Source: an uncultured Flavobacteriaceae bacterium
Lineage (GTDB): Bacteria; Bacteroidota; Bacteroidia; Flavobacteriales; Flavobacteriaceae
Length of the DNA stretch: 64,000 nt
Direction: 5' to 3'
Assembly: GCA_947494205.1 (NCBI GenBank)
Contig: CANLUH010000013.1
Span: 46,820-110,819 of the forward strand
The notes below the pieces were generated by a model. That model searched no databases and was not told the DNA's origin. It worked only from the letters and a program-made list of their open reading frames with translations. Shown here piece by piece: positions 8,131 through 16,464 of the stretch; position 1 is the stretch's first letter; each line of letters starts with the position of its first letter. The position numbers and the translations under genes are program-made.

Positions 8131-8649
8131 ATGGGAGTTAATATCTTAGTCATTTTACCTAAAGATTCTAAAAAAGAAATATACCTAGATAAGCTTAATT
8201 TCATTAAAGGTTTTTCAAAAAAGCTTTTAGATAATTATTTTAACACATTCAAAAGAGAATTTGAATTTGAAGGTTATTTTGAAGAAAAAAACAAATGGTA
8301 TGATGATTTTTTATTATCAACTAGAGAAGGTATTAAATTCTTTAATTTCAAAAATCATATAGAAATACTATATCCTATCAGAATTAATAGTCTATTTGAA
8401 AGCGCAATTTGCAATTTAATAGAAGAGACCTCTTACATATTAGCAAATTTTTTTGAAATTAATACTTATTATATAAGCTTTGATTCTCACCCTATTATCA
8501 CTTCTAATTTAAATAAGAAAAATGATGAAGATATTGTAAAGTCATTTAAAGAAATTGACTACTACCATAAAACAGTTAGAGAGTTAGTTTCTAAAAGAAG
8601 TGATGGATGCTTGATTGCAGAAGGTGTAAATAGAAGGTATTTATTATAA
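8131..8649 (+). CDS. Hypothetical protein, 172 residues
   Basis: Not recognised. The ATG at 8131 follows an AT-rich region shared with the divergent trp promoter. The protein is soluble-looking, rich in Lys, Phe, Ile and Asn, without a signal peptide or membrane segment. A conserved-looking core is SAICNLIEETSYILANFFEIN near residues 90-110. Its very low GC, even for this genome, could point to recent acquisition. A terminator follows at 8657. Confidence 0.65.
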   Translation: MGVNILVILPKDSKKEIYLDKLNFIKGFSKKLLDNYFNTFKREFEFEGYFEEKNKWYDDFLLSTREGIKFFNFKNHIEILYPIRINSLFESAICNLIEETSYILANFFEINTYYISFDSHPIITSNLNKKNDEDIVKSFKEIDYYHKTVRELVSKRSDGCLIAEGVNRRYLL

Positions 8650-8656
8650 TAAAAAA

Positions 8657-8684
8657 CCTCCTAAAAATAATTTAAGAGGCTTTT
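8657..8684. terminator. Bidirectional terminator between convergent genes
   Basis: CCTCCTAAA (8657-8665) pairs with TTTAAGAGG (8671-8679) with one mismatch, flanked by A6 on the left and CTTTT on the right. It serves the 8131-8649 gene and the opposing YceI gene. Confidence 0.65.
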
Positions 8685-8709
8685 CTGCTATTAATGAAAT
8701 CCTACTTAA

Positions 8710-9276
8710 TTAGAAGGATAAGTTTACATTTAAATCGAATTCATCGTAAATGGCTTTGTCTTTTAAATCTTTATAAAAGCTAGGTGATCCATGTTTTACG
8801 TTAAATTTAGAACGGTCTATTTTTAATTTTGCATTAGCATTATTATCTTCTATAGCCATATTAAAAGTAATAGGGTTGGTTTTGTCCTTAATTGTTAAGT
8901 TTCCTGTTACGCTATAATTTCCATTATCTCCAGTAATAGATGTTGAGGTAAAGGTCGCCGTTGGGTATGTTGCTACATCGAAAAAATCGGCAGATTTTAA
9001 ATGCCCGTCTAGTTTTCCTTTCATACCACCTTCTAAATCTGTAGTACTTATGCTTGTCATATCTATAGTAAAGTTTGCATTTACTAGTTTTTTAGCATCG
9101 AAAGTTAATGAGCCTTCTTTAAGTGCTATAGTGCCATCATGTTTACCAGTAACTTTATAACCAGTCCATGTTATTTTACTGTCTTTTACTTTTACTTCTT
9201 TGTTTATTAGCGATGTAGTAAATGATACTAATGTTAATGCTAATGCGATTACTAATGTGTTTTTAATTGTTCTCAT
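8710..9276 (-). CDS. YceI family periplasmic lipid-binding protein
   Basis: 188 residues with an N-terminal signal peptide (to about residue 22), then a YceI-type lipocalin-like beta barrel: SKITWTGYKVTGKHDGTIALKEG near the start, LDGHLKSADFFDV in the middle, and NPITFNMAIE to FDLNVNLSF at the end. YceI proteins bind polyisoprenoid or amide-type lipids in the periplasm. It lies 19 bp downstream of a MarR-type regulator in the same direction, so the two are very likely co-transcribed from the MarR promoter. Confidence 0.88.
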   Translation of the reverse strand: MRTIKNTLVIALALTLVSFTTSLINKEVKVKDSKITWTGYKVTGKHDGTIALKEGSLTFDAKKLVNANFTIDMTSISTTDLEGGMKGKLDGHLKSADFFDVATYPTATFTSTSITGDNGNYSVTGNLTIKDKTNPITFNMAIEDNNANAKLKIDRSKFNVKHGSPSFYKDLKDKAIYDEFDLNVNLSF

Positions 9277-9295
9277 TGTTATTAATTGTTGTGAT

Positions 9296-9748
9296 TTAGT
9301 TTCTAATTTTATTTAATAAATTATTTAAAGTCTCTAATTCTTCGTTTGTAAGTCCGTTGGTTAGTTGCTCTTCTTTTTCGGTAATTTCACTATCCATAGT
9401 AGCCATAAGGTTTAATCCTTTTTCGGTAATTATTATTTCTATTTTACGTCTGTTGTTTTCGCAAGTTGCTCTAGTTACGAGCTCTTTAATAATTAGTTTA
9501 TCTACTAATCTAGTAGTATTACTCATTTTATTAATCATACGTTCTTGTAACGTACTCCTATTTGCTGGTTTTCCTTTTTGACCTCTTAAAATTCTTAGTA
9601 CGTTGTATTGCTCCATAGATAGATCGTGAGTTTTAAAATAACGTGCTAACTCTTCTTTTACAATATTGTTTGTATACAATAAGTTTATTATTGTTTTTTT
9701 TGGAAGCTCTAAAGGCACTGTACTTTTAATAACGTGTTCTATATTCAT
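9296..9748 (-). CDS. MarR family transcriptional regulator
   Basis: 150 residues with the MarR winged-helix layout: EQYNVLRILRGQ (H2-H3), RSTLQERMINKMSNTTRLVDKLIIKELV (recognition helix), then the wing with TRATCENNRRKIEIIITEKG. MarR dimers usually repress their own promoter until a phenolic or oxidant ligand binds. A perfect 16-bp palindrome at 9762-9777 overlaps the likely -7 box, fitting autoregulation. The downstream YceI gene is the presumed co-regulated target. Confidence 0.9.
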   Translation of the reverse strand: MNIEHVIKSTVPLELPKKTIINLLYTNNIVKEELARYFKTHDLSMEQYNVLRILRGQKGKPANRSTLQERMINKMSNTTRLVDKLIIKELVTRATCENNRRKIEIIITEKGLNLMATMDSEITEKEEQLTNGLTNEELETLNNLLNKIRN

Positions 9749-9761
9749 TTGTTGTTACAAT

Positions 9762-9780
9762 ATTTGTATATACAAATGTA
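9762..9780 (-). promoter_or_regulatory. MarR-YceI promoter with palindromic operator
   Basis: ATTTGTATATACAAAT (9762-9777) is a perfect 16-bp palindrome of the TTGTATATACAA type. It overlaps the minus-strand -7 box TACATTTG (9780-9773). No clear -33 TTG at the expected distance. Confidence 0.65.
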
Positions 9781-9943
9781 TGTTTATTTTTTCTGTTGAA
9801 ACTATAATTTTGTGTTAAATTTTTATTTTGACTTAAAAGAGAGTGATAACTTTATAGAATTAATAAAGTATTGAATTTGTTTTTTTTTTGAAAGACATTC
9901 AAGAATTATTATGTACAAACTAAAAAAGAGATTACACATTAAT

Positions 9944-10504
9944 ATGAAACAGATTTTATTAGTCTTATTAGCAATTACTATAGTATCCTGCAAAACAGAA
10001 AAAAAAGAAGAGGAGGTTAATATACCAAAGGAAAGTAAAGCCATTGCTGTAGAGTTAATGAAAAAAAGAAACGAAGATACTTTTGAAGCTTTTCCTGTTT
10101 ATAATTTCTCTGAGCTAGAGCCATTACTTAATAAAGTAGACAATAAAACGTATGTTGTTAATTTTTGGGCAACTTGGTGTGCACCTTGTGTTAAGGAGTT
10201 ACCTTATTTCGAGCAATTAAATGCAGAATATAAAACTAAGGATGTAGAAGTTATTTTAGTAAGTCTAGATTTTCCTAAACAATATAAAAAGAAGTTAGTA
10301 CCTTTTATAGAAAAGCATAATCTAGCTTCTAAAGTAGTTGCGTTAAACGATACAGATTCTAATTCGTGGATTCCTAAAGTAAACGAAGATTGGTCTGGTG
10401 CTATACCTGCAACCATTATATATAACAAAGACAAACGTCGTTTTTATGAACAGTCTTTTAATTACAAAGAATTACAAAAAGAAGTTAATGCGTTTTTAAA
10501 CTAA
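9944..10504 (+). CDS. TlpA-like thioredoxin-fold lipoprotein
   Basis: Start set at the ATG at 9944 (MKQILLVLLAITIVSCK), which gives a clean lipoprotein signal with lipidated Cys16; an upstream ATG at 9911 would put eleven charged residues before it. The thioredoxin fold carries WATWCAPCVKEL, a CxxC redox site, and a cis-Pro region GAIPATIIY. The length (186 residues) fits the TlpA/ResA group of membrane-anchored disulfide reductases. Followed 68 bp later by a second redoxin gene, probably the same transcript. Confidence 0.85.
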   Translation: MKQILLVLLAITIVSCKTEKKEEEVNIPKESKAIAVELMKKRNEDTFEAFPVYNFSELEPLLNKVDNKTYVVNFWATWCAPCVKELPYFEQLNAEYKTKDVEVILVSLDFPKQYKKKLVPFIEKHNLASKVVALNDTDSNSWIPKVNEDWSGAIPATIIYNKDKRRFYEQSFNYKELQKEVNAFLN

Positions 10505-10572
10505 ATAGTATTACAGTAGTCTAAATAGTTTAAAGGAAACGTAAATAATTAATAATAGAAAAACAGTTAATC

Positions 10573-11193
10573 ATGAAAAAAATAGTACAGTTATTATGTG
10601 TGGCCGTTGTAATATTGGGCATTAGTGCCTTTACAAGCGGAACTAAAGATGGTAAAGTAGGTTATAAAGTAGGCGATATTGCGGCAGACTTTAAATTAGA
10701 GAATATTGATGGTAACATGGTGTCGTTAGCAGATTTTAAAGAAGCCAAAGGGTTTATAGTAACATTTACATGTAATACTTGTCCTTATGCTGTTGCTTAC
10801 GAAGATAGAACAGAAGCTTTAAACAAGAAATATGCAAAACTAGGTTATCCAGTAATAGCTATTATGCCTAATAATACAGATGTAAAGCCAGGCGATAATA
10901 TGGCGAGTATGAAAGCTAGAGCAAAAGAGAAAGGATTTACATTTCCTTATTTAATGGATAAGGGGCAAAAAGTATACCCGCAGTATGGAGCAACAAAAAC
11001 ACCACATATTTACATTTTAGAGAAAACTAAAAAAGGAAATGTTGTAAAATACATTGGAGCAATAGATGACAATTATAGCGATGCCAGTTTAGTAAAAGAA
11101 AAATATGTTGAAAATGCAGTAGATGCGCTTTTAAAAGGAGAGGATATTAAAGTAAAAGAAACACGCGCTATAGGGTGTTCTATAAAGGTGTAA
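10573..11193 (+). CDS. Secreted redoxin (AhpC/TSA-like thioredoxin fold)
   Basis: 206 residues, signal peptide to about residue 22. The redoxin core is VGDIAADFKLENIDGNMVSL followed by VTFTCNTCPYAVAYEDR, where CxxC sits on the first helix, and KTPHIYIL holds the cis-Pro. It resembles the thioredoxin-family proteins with CNTCPY sites common in Bacteroidota; partner unknown. A strong terminator at 11227 ends the two-gene unit. Confidence 0.85.
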   Translation: MKKIVQLLCVAVVILGISAFTSGTKDGKVGYKVGDIAADFKLENIDGNMVSLADFKEAKGFIVTFTCNTCPYAVAYEDRTEALNKKYAKLGYPVIAIMPNNTDVKPGDNMASMKARAKEKGFTFPYLMDKGQKVYPQYGATKTPHIYILEKTKKGNVVKYIGAIDDNYSDASLVKEKYVENAVDALLKGEDIKVKETRAIGCSIKV

Positions 11194-11226
11194 ATACACT
11201 TAAAAACATAAAATTTTAAAAAAAGA

Positions 11227-11258
11227 ACCCGAAGTGTGTAACACTTCGGGTTTTTTAT
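11227..11258 (+). terminator. Intrinsic terminator after the redoxin gene
   Basis: AACCCGAAGTGT (11227-11238), GTA loop, ACACTTCGGGTT (11242-11253), then TTTTT: a 12-bp perfect GC-containing stem with a U-run on the plus strand. Confidence 0.9.
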
Positions 11259-11290
11259 CGTCTATTTCTTAAAGAAAAGTTAATTTTGTT

Positions 11291-11298
11291 TAACTTTG
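11291..11298 (+). promoter_or_regulatory. -7 box of the rhodanese gene pair
   Basis: TAACTTTG fits TAnnTTTG and lies 17 bases before the ATG at 11316. It also rules out the upstream in-frame ATG at 11286, which would precede the transcription start. No clear -33 TTG. Confidence 0.5.
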
Positions 11299-11315
11299 TA
11301 TATAAAACATTAAAA

Positions 11316-11627
11316 ATGGCAGATTTATCTCAAGACGCTTGGGCAGAACAACTTAAAAACGATGATAACGCTTTTATACTGGACGTTAGAACGGAAGAAG
11401 AAGTTGCAGATGGTTATATCCCTAATGCTAAAAACATTAATATCCTTAAAGGTCAAGCTTTTGTATACGAATTAGAAGCGTTAGACAAAAATAAAAACTA
11501 TTATGTCTATTGTAAGGCTGGAGGAAGAAGCGGGCAGGCTTGCGTTATAATGAATCAAATGGGGTTTGAAAACACCTACAACCTTGCTGGAGGCTTCTCG
11601 CAATGGAGAGGTGAAAGAACCGAATAA
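11316..11627 (+). CDS. Cytoplasmic rhodanese-like protein
   Basis: Single rhodanese domain, 103 residues. FILDVRTEEEVADGYIPNAKNI is the CH2-A region and YYVYCKAGGRSGQA is the active-site loop with the catalytic Cys. Rhodaneses carry a persulfide on this Cys and transfer sulfur. Started at 11316 (MADLSQ) rather than 11286 because a -7 box overlaps the latter. A second rhodanese, exported, begins 18 bp downstream, so the pair may handle sulfane sulfur on both sides of the membrane. Confidence 0.9.
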   Translation: MADLSQDAWAEQLKNDDNAFILDVRTEEEVADGYIPNAKNINILKGQAFVYELEALDKNKNYYVYCKAGGRSGQACVIMNQMGFENTYNLAGGFSQWRGERTE

Positions 11628-11645
11628 TTAATAACATCATCAATC

Positions 11646-12053
11646 ATGAAACAATTAACACTTACACTTAGCCTTTTGCTAGTGCTATTTTTATCTAGCT
11701 GTTCGGATCAGTCCAATAGCGAGATAACTGTAGTCTCTACAGAGGAAATGGAAACACTATTAAAACTGGACGACGTTCAGCTAATAGATGTTAGAACAGA
11801 AAAAGAACACCAGAAAGGTCATTTAGCATTATCGCAAAATATAGACTTTAATTCTCCAACCTTCGATGAAGATATTAAAAAGCTAAACAAATTAAAACCA
11901 GTTATTTTATATTGCCAAAGAGGAGGAAGAAGTGCTAAATGCGCTAAGAAACTTAAAGATGCTGGTTTTGTTAAAATATACGATTTAAAAGGTGGTTTTT
12001 CTAAATGGCAACACCATAAGTTGGATCTTAAATTAAAGAAAACAACCTCTTAA
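11646..12053 (+). CDS. Rhodanese-domain lipoprotein
   Basis: 135 residues; signal ending LSSC (lipidated Cys19), then one rhodanese domain with LIDVRTEKEHQKGHLALSQNI and the active-site loop YCQRGGRSAKCA. The loop shares CxxGGRS with the upstream cytoplasmic rhodanese, suggesting related substrates or a tandem duplication. A bidirectional terminator follows. Confidence 0.9.
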   Translation: MKQLTLTLSLLLVLFLSSCSDQSNSEITVVSTEEMETLLKLDDVQLIDVRTEKEHQKGHLALSQNIDFNSPTFDEDIKKLNKLKPVILYCQRGGRSAKCAKKLKDAGFVKIYDLKGGFSKWQHHKLDLKLKKTTS

Positions 12054-12071
12054 TTAAAAGATATAATATAT

Positions 12072-12110
12072 AAAAAAAGCCTTGTAATTAATCACTACAA
12101 GGCTTTTTTT
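12072..12110. terminator. Bidirectional terminator
   Basis: A7-GCCTTGTA (12079-12086), 9-base loop, TACAAGGC-T7 (12096-12110). The symmetric A and T runs serve both the rhodanese gene and the opposing HTH gene. Confidence 0.9.
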
Positions 12111-12123
12111 ATGTGTGTTAATA

Positions 12124-12540
12124 TTACTCATCTTCTTTCTTTAGTCCTAAACTTTTCTGAATTTCGGAAATAGCATCACTTAAATCTGTTAGCTTCTTAT
12201 TTTGTGCTTCAATAAAACTATTTATTTTTTCTTCAGCTAATTGTTCAATAATAGCTTCAATAGAACCTGTCTCTTTGGTAATGTAATGAGATCTGCCTTC
12301 ACTTACCCTGTTCACTTCTACACCTTTGTTGTACTTATCTCCTTTACCTGTCATTATCCAATTGATACTAAATTCTGGATAAATCTCATTTATTTTAAGA
12401 ATTAAATCAACTCCAGGCGTGCTTTTATTACGTCTAATAACATTAAAATAGCCACTGGTTTTACCTATACTTAATTCGAAAGAACGTTGACTTTTAGTGA
12501 CTTCTTTCTGTATTTCGAGTATTCTATCTACTATTTCCAT
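12124..12540 (-). CDS. XRE-like helix-turn-helix regulator
   Basis: 138 residues. The N-terminal half is an XRE/CI-type HTH with QRSFELSIGKTSGYFNVIRRNKSTPGVDLILKINEIYPEFSINWIMTGKG; the NWIMTGKGDKY ending is typical of Bacteroidota phage-repressor-like regulators. The C-terminal half is a predicted coiled coil (about 90-130), likely for dimerisation. It faces a small divergent ORF across an intergenic region with an inverted repeat, reminiscent of a CI/Cro switch, but no other phage genes are near. Confidence 0.8.
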   Translation of the reverse strand: MEIVDRILEIQKEVTKSQRSFELSIGKTSGYFNVIRRNKSTPGVDLILKINEIYPEFSINWIMTGKGDKYNKGVEVNRVSEGRSHYITKETGSIEAIIEQLAEEKINSFIEAQNKKLTDLSDAISEIQKSLGLKKEDE

Positions 12541-12622
12541 TTATATAGGTTACTTATATCTATTTTAATTTTTGTTTATAATATTTTACATTGCAAAATA
12601 TTATTTGTACTTTAGTGCTAAG

Positions 12623-12641
12623 GGTACACCTCAAATGTACC
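12623..12641 (-). promoter_or_regulatory. Operator and promoter of the XRE-like gene
   Basis: GGTACA-N7-TGTACC (12623-12628 and 12636-12641) is a perfect 6-bp inverted repeat. It overlaps the minus-strand -7 box TACATTTG (12639-12632), which has a TTG about 20 bases upstream near 12660-12662. The layout suggests autorepression by the XRE-like protein. Confidence 0.55.
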
Positions 12642-12673
12642 AAATATTTACCTAGAAATCAATAATACATTTT

Positions 12674-12931
12674 ATGATAACCAAAGAAGAGACTAAAACG
12701 CTAAAGGAGCGCCTAAAAACTAACTACATAAAAGATGTTTTAAAAGAGTTAGAAAGCAAGCAAATAACCAGTAAAAGCGGGGAACCTTTTAGTGATACTT
12801 ATATTAGTGCAGTTTTAAATGGAAGGAAAGAAAACCTAGATATCGAAGATGCTATTTTTATGGTATATCAAAAAAGAGTATACGAATTTAATAAGCGAGA
12901 AAAAGTAAAAAGCAAATTATTATCTAAATAA
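12674..12931 (+). CDS. Small putative DNA-binding protein, 85 residues
   Basis: No firm family call. The segment ITSKSGEPFSDTYISAVLNGRKENLDIEDAI (about 31-61) looks like an XRE-type helix-turn-helix recognition region, so it could be a Cro-like partner of the divergent regulator. Highly charged, no membrane segment. A hairpin terminator follows at 13019. Confidence 0.65.
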   Translation: MITKEETKTLKERLKTNYIKDVLKELESKQITSKSGEPFSDTYISAVLNGRKENLDIEDAIFMVYQKRVYEFNKREKVKSKLLSK

Positions 12932-13018
12932 ATGCTAATTATATTACTAATAATACCATACTAAAACTATAAGTATGCTGAAACAATTAATGATAGGTTG
13001 ATAAATTGTTTTTTAAGT

Positions 13019-13066
13019 AAGAAGGCTATCTAAAATTAAATTTGTGTTTTTTAGGTAGTCTTTCTT
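13019..13066. terminator. Bidirectional terminator
   Basis: AAGAAGGCTATCTAAAA (13019-13035) pairs with TTTTAGGTAGTCTTTCTT (ending 13066), with two G-U pairs and a loop of about 13 bases. It lies between two convergent genes. Confidence 0.65.
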
Positions 13067-13067
13067 T

Positions 13068-13964
13068 TTAATTAGTATCATGTATTGTTAAAGACCAGAT
13101 ATCATCAGATTGTTCATTAGGCGCTAAAACCTGTAACCCAATACCGTTATTGAAGCTGTCGGAAACACCAGTACAAGGTTCTAAAGCTATAGTGTTTGCT
13201 ATAGGAGGCGTATAAATTTGAAAAAACTTATTTTGCGAAGTGCTCTGTAAAGCTAGTTCAAAATCTGGAGTATTAAATAAAACAGTATTCGTTTTAAGAG
13301 TGTAGCAATCGTCTAAAAATTTGTCTTTTATAGTAAAAGGCATGGATTCTTTATGTTCTTTTACCTTAGATGTAATCATTCTATCGTCGAAAATAAATTT
13401 TTGAGTACTATCAAAAGTAAGCGTGCTCTTCTCCAAATTACTACTATTAAAATAAGGGTGCCAACCTATAGTATAAGGAAAGGCATCTTTATCGTTATTT
13501 ACTATAGTAACTTTAAGCGATAAACTATCTTGAGTTAAAGTATATTTTAATACTATAGAATATAAAAACGGAAACCCTTGTTCTCTTTGAGTTTCATTAT
13601 AAACTAAAGTAGCAGAAATGGCATGTTGAGTTAATTCACTATCAATAAGCTTAAATGCTTTTAAAGCAACAAAACCGTGCATCGCGTTGCTGTTATCTTT
13701 ATCATTACAATGCAATTGGTATGTTTTGTTATTAAAAATATAGACACCGTCCTTGATCCTATTTGCAAAAGGAAATAAAATGGCAGAAGCATAACTGTCT
13801 CTATAAGGTTTAGGATGTAAGCTTTTAATAACCGTACAATTATTAAGCACTAAGTTTTGTAAACTACCTCCATCGTTTAAATATATGGAAGCTTTAGACG
13901 TTCCGCTAGGATCTGTTAATTCTAGACAGTTATTGTCTTCTATTAGGAGTGTTTGTAAATTCAA
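13068..13964 (-). CDS. Aldose 1-epimerase family protein
   Basis: 298 residues. Galactose-mutarotase fold with ILFPFANRIKDGVY, AMHGF, the catalytic His in GWHPYF and the catalytic Glu in ALEPCTG. It interconverts alpha and beta anomers of an aldose released by glycosidases. No signal peptide, so cytoplasmic. It begins 3 bp after the GntR-type regulator gene, and its partners are likely the divergent glycosidases at 15112-20791. Confidence 0.85.
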   Translation of the reverse strand: MNLQTLLIEDNNCLELTDPSGTSKASIYLNDGGSLQNLVLNNCTVIKSLHPKPYRDSYASAILFPFANRIKDGVYIFNNKTYQLHCNDKDNSNAMHGFVALKAFKLIDSELTQHAISATLVYNETQREQGFPFLYSIVLKYTLTQDSLSLKVTIVNNDKDAFPYTIGWHPYFNSSNLEKSTLTFDSTQKFIFDDRMITSKVKEHKESMPFTIKDKFLDDCYTLKTNTVLFNTPDFELALQSTSQNKFFQIYTPPIANTIALEPCTGVSDSFNNGIGLQVLAPNEQSDDIWSLTIHDTN

Positions 13965-13966
13965 GT

Positions 13967-14962
13967 TTAGAGGGAGTTTCTTAAAATAAAATGACTGGGG
14001 TTCGCTATTTGTTTATGTTCTTTATTAATTACCATTTCTGCTAAACGTTTTCCCATTTGCTTAAAATCTGTAGAAATGGTAGTAATACCACCTTCAACAA
14101 TTTCTTTTAAAAGCGTATCGTTATAAGATATAATGCCAATATCCTTACCAATAATTAATCCACTTTCTTTAATATTCTTAATAATTAAAATAAGGTTTCT
14201 ATCGTCTGGAATAATATAAACTTCTCCAGATTTTAAAACTCTATCTTTAATAGAATGACATAATTCGTTAGTAATACTATGTTGTTCGCAGAATAAGTTA
14301 AATCCATTACGTAATCCTATAGGCTCTTTCTCTGGGAATAGAAAAATAATCTTATCATACTTTTGTATTAAATGTAAACCCTTATTAAGATTTGTGGAGA
14401 TATCCTTTTCAAAATTCTGGTAAATAGATGTGTATTGAGAAAGTTTATCACTAGTTTGATCTAGAATATAAACTTTATTACTGGGTAATTTACTTATAAC
14501 TACATCTGGGTTTTTTAAATTTGCGGGCATGATAATATAGTGTGTGTAACCTCCAATATTATCGAAAATTAACTTGCTAAATACATCATAATTAAAATGA
14601 TGAAAAAAGATGTCTACTTGAATGTTATCCCCAAGATTACTTAAAAAAGCATTATATAAATCTTCTTTAAAGGCGTTAAGCTCATCGAAAAGCAAAAATA
14701 TTTTTTTAGTAATGGTAATATTTTCACTATTAACATAATATCCTTTTCCAACAACAGAGCGTATTATGCCACGCGCTTTTAATTCATTAAAAGCAAATAA
14801 TACAGTATCTCTGGATAGCGAATGCTCATTTTTTATAGTATTAATAGAAGGTAGTTTATCCCCCTTAATTAATACCCCTTCTGTAATAGCCCTTTCTATA
14901 GCAAGAATAATTTGCTTGTACATAGGGATACCAGTTTTCTTATCAAGAGAAATTTTGAACAT
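13967..14962 (-). CDS. GntR-type regulator with a LacI-like sugar-binding domain
   Basis: 331 residues from the ATG at 14962; the longer frame would start at a TTG at 14968. Residues 1-75 are a GntR winged helix (KQIILAIERAITEGVLIKGDKLPS, SLSRDTVLFAFNELKARGII, GKGYYV). Residues about 85-325 look like a periplasmic-binding-protein/LacI effector domain ending in IISYNDTLLKEIVEGGITTISTDFKQMG. Such chimeras respond to sugars. A 24-bp near-palindrome at 14992-15015, between this gene and the glycosidase operon, is the likely binding site. Confidence 0.87.
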   Translation of the reverse strand: MFKISLDKKTGIPMYKQIILAIERAITEGVLIKGDKLPSINTIKNEHSLSRDTVLFAFNELKARGIIRSVVGKGYYVNSENITITKKIFLLFDELNAFKEDLYNAFLSNLGDNIQVDIFFHHFNYDVFSKLIFDNIGGYTHYIIMPANLKNPDVVISKLPSNKVYILDQTSDKLSQYTSIYQNFEKDISTNLNKGLHLIQKYDKIIFLFPEKEPIGLRNGFNLFCEQHSITNELCHSIKDRVLKSGEVYIIPDDRNLILIIKNIKESGLIIGKDIGIISYNDTLLKEIVEGGITTISTDFKQMGKRLAEMVINKEHKQIANPSHFILRNSL

Positions 14963-14991
14963 AGACAAACTTAAAGAAATATTTTAGTAAA

Positions 14992-15041
14992 ACCAACTGG
15001 TAGGTACTAGTTGGTAAAAATTGAAATAATACCTATATTGG
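14992..15041 (+). promoter_or_regulatory. GntR operator and glycosidase operon promoter
   Basis: ACCAACTGGTA (14992-15002), GG, TACTAGTTGGT (15005-15015): 11-bp arms with one mismatch. The right arm contains the TTG (15011-15013) that, with a 20-base spacer, precedes a -7-like box TATATTGG (15034-15041; consensus TAnnTTTG, one mismatch). The operator overlapping the -33 element predicts repression of the downstream glycosidase genes by the GntR-type protein. Confidence 0.65.
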
Positions 15042-15111
15042 CAAGGCAAAATTTAGAAGTTAAGAAGAGTAGAGATGCGTTTAATTAATAGAAACTAAAA
15101 TAGTAGCATAA

Positions 15112-16452
15112 ATGAAGTCAAAATTAATACTAACACTATGTATAACTATGGGTGTATTATTTTCTTGTAACGATACTAAAACCGAACAGGTTACTTCTGA
15201 AGAAAAAATAGCTAAGAAAAGTAATCGTATTATTCCAAATACATCGACATCGCATTTAGATTCTTTAAACATTGCAATAAAGACAGCATTCGCTAAGTTA
15301 AGACCACAATCTATTCGCCCAGCAGAAGGTTTTATAAAATACGATTATTTAATACCAGCAGGCTTCTATAAACAAATGTGGGATTGGGATGGCTTTTATA
15401 TAGGCTCGCATTTAATGAGTATTGGGCAGCCAGAATATTTAAAATACTGGGTGCTAAATTTTGCAGTTGCAGCAGACAAAGAAGGATATGTGCCAGGTTG
15501 TGTAACAACTAAAGGACCAAGACCACTATTTGGAAAATTTGCTATGAAACCCTTTATAGGTCAAGGCACATACTTAGCGTCAGAAAAACTAAACGATTAC
15601 ACTTGGATAACACCAGAAACCTATAACCAAATAAAAAGTATTATTAATTATCGCGAAAAAATAAGTTTAGATGAAAAATATGGTTTATTCTATTGGGATG
15701 ATGCCATGTCTAGCGGAGGCGATAATAATGTCGTTTTAACCAACGATAAAAATCAACCTGGAGCCATTTTAGCAGTAGACTTATCTGCATTTATGTATCG
15801 CGAATATTTAGCGATGAAAAATGTAGCAATAAAACTCGGTCATATAGAAGACGCAGATAGCTATGCGAAAAAAGCAAAAATATTAAAAGAAAATATTACC
15901 AAACACCTTTGGGACGACGAGGCTAAAAGTTTTTGGAACATGTATAGAACAGGTCGCCCATACAAACGTGTAAGCTATTCTAACTTTATAGCCTTAATGC
16001 ATACCGATTTAGTAAGTCAAGAAAACGGACGAGAAATGATAAAACGTTATCTCTGGAACGAAGACCACATGTTGGCTCCTTACGGCTTACGATCACTATC
16101 TAAACAAGACCCAGATTACAATAACGAAAATATTATAGTACCGTATTCTAATTGGCAAGGTCCAGTTTGGCCAGTAGGAAACTACATGTATTATATAGCA
16201 CTTAAAAATTACGGCTTTACAGAAGAATGTAAACAATTAGCGTCAACATTAGGAACATTAGTATTAAAAGATATAGAAGCATATGGATCGATGCATGAAA
16301 ATTATCATGCCGACACAGGAGCCCCTTTAGCACCAACAGCAGACCAGTCTAAAGACGGAGTCTTTACTGGTTTTGTTGGTTGGAATTTATTAGTACAAAA
16401 TATGTTAATGGGAGCAGCCGAAGATAACTTTTTACTATTGGAAGTTAATTAA
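15112..16452 (+). CDS. GH63/GH37-type alpha-glycosidase lipoprotein
   Basis: 446 residues, signal ending LFSC (lipidated Cys19). An (alpha/alpha)6 glycosidase related to GH63/GH37 and mannosylglycerate hydrolase-like enzymes: MWDWDGFYIGSH (90-100) contains the likely general acid, NWQGPVWPVGNYM and GSMHENYHADTG (with the likely catalytic base Glu) are typical of the clan. Substrate could be an alpha-glucosidic or alpha-mannosidic linkage. First gene of a three-gene glycosidase operon; 12 bp to the next. Confidence 0.8.
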   Translation: MKSKLILTLCITMGVLFSCNDTKTEQVTSEEKIAKKSNRIIPNTSTSHLDSLNIAIKTAFAKLRPQSIRPAEGFIKYDYLIPAGFYKQMWDWDGFYIGSHLMSIGQPEYLKYWVLNFAVAADKEGYVPGCVTTKGPRPLFGKFAMKPFIGQGTYLASEKLNDYTWITPETYNQIKSIINYREKISLDEKYGLFYWDDAMSSGGDNNVVLTNDKNQPGAILAVDLSAFMYREYLAMKNVAIKLGHIEDADSYAKKAKILKENITKHLWDDEAKSFWNMYRTGRPYKRVSYSNFIALMHTDLVSQENGREMIKRYLWNEDHMLAPYGLRSLSKQDPDYNNENIIVPYSNWQGPVWPVGNYMYYIALKNYGFTEECKQLASTLGTLVLKDIEAYGSMHENYHADTGAPLAPTADQSKDGVFTGFVGWNLLVQNMLMGAAEDNFLLLEVN

Positions 16453-16464
16453 AAACACTATAAA

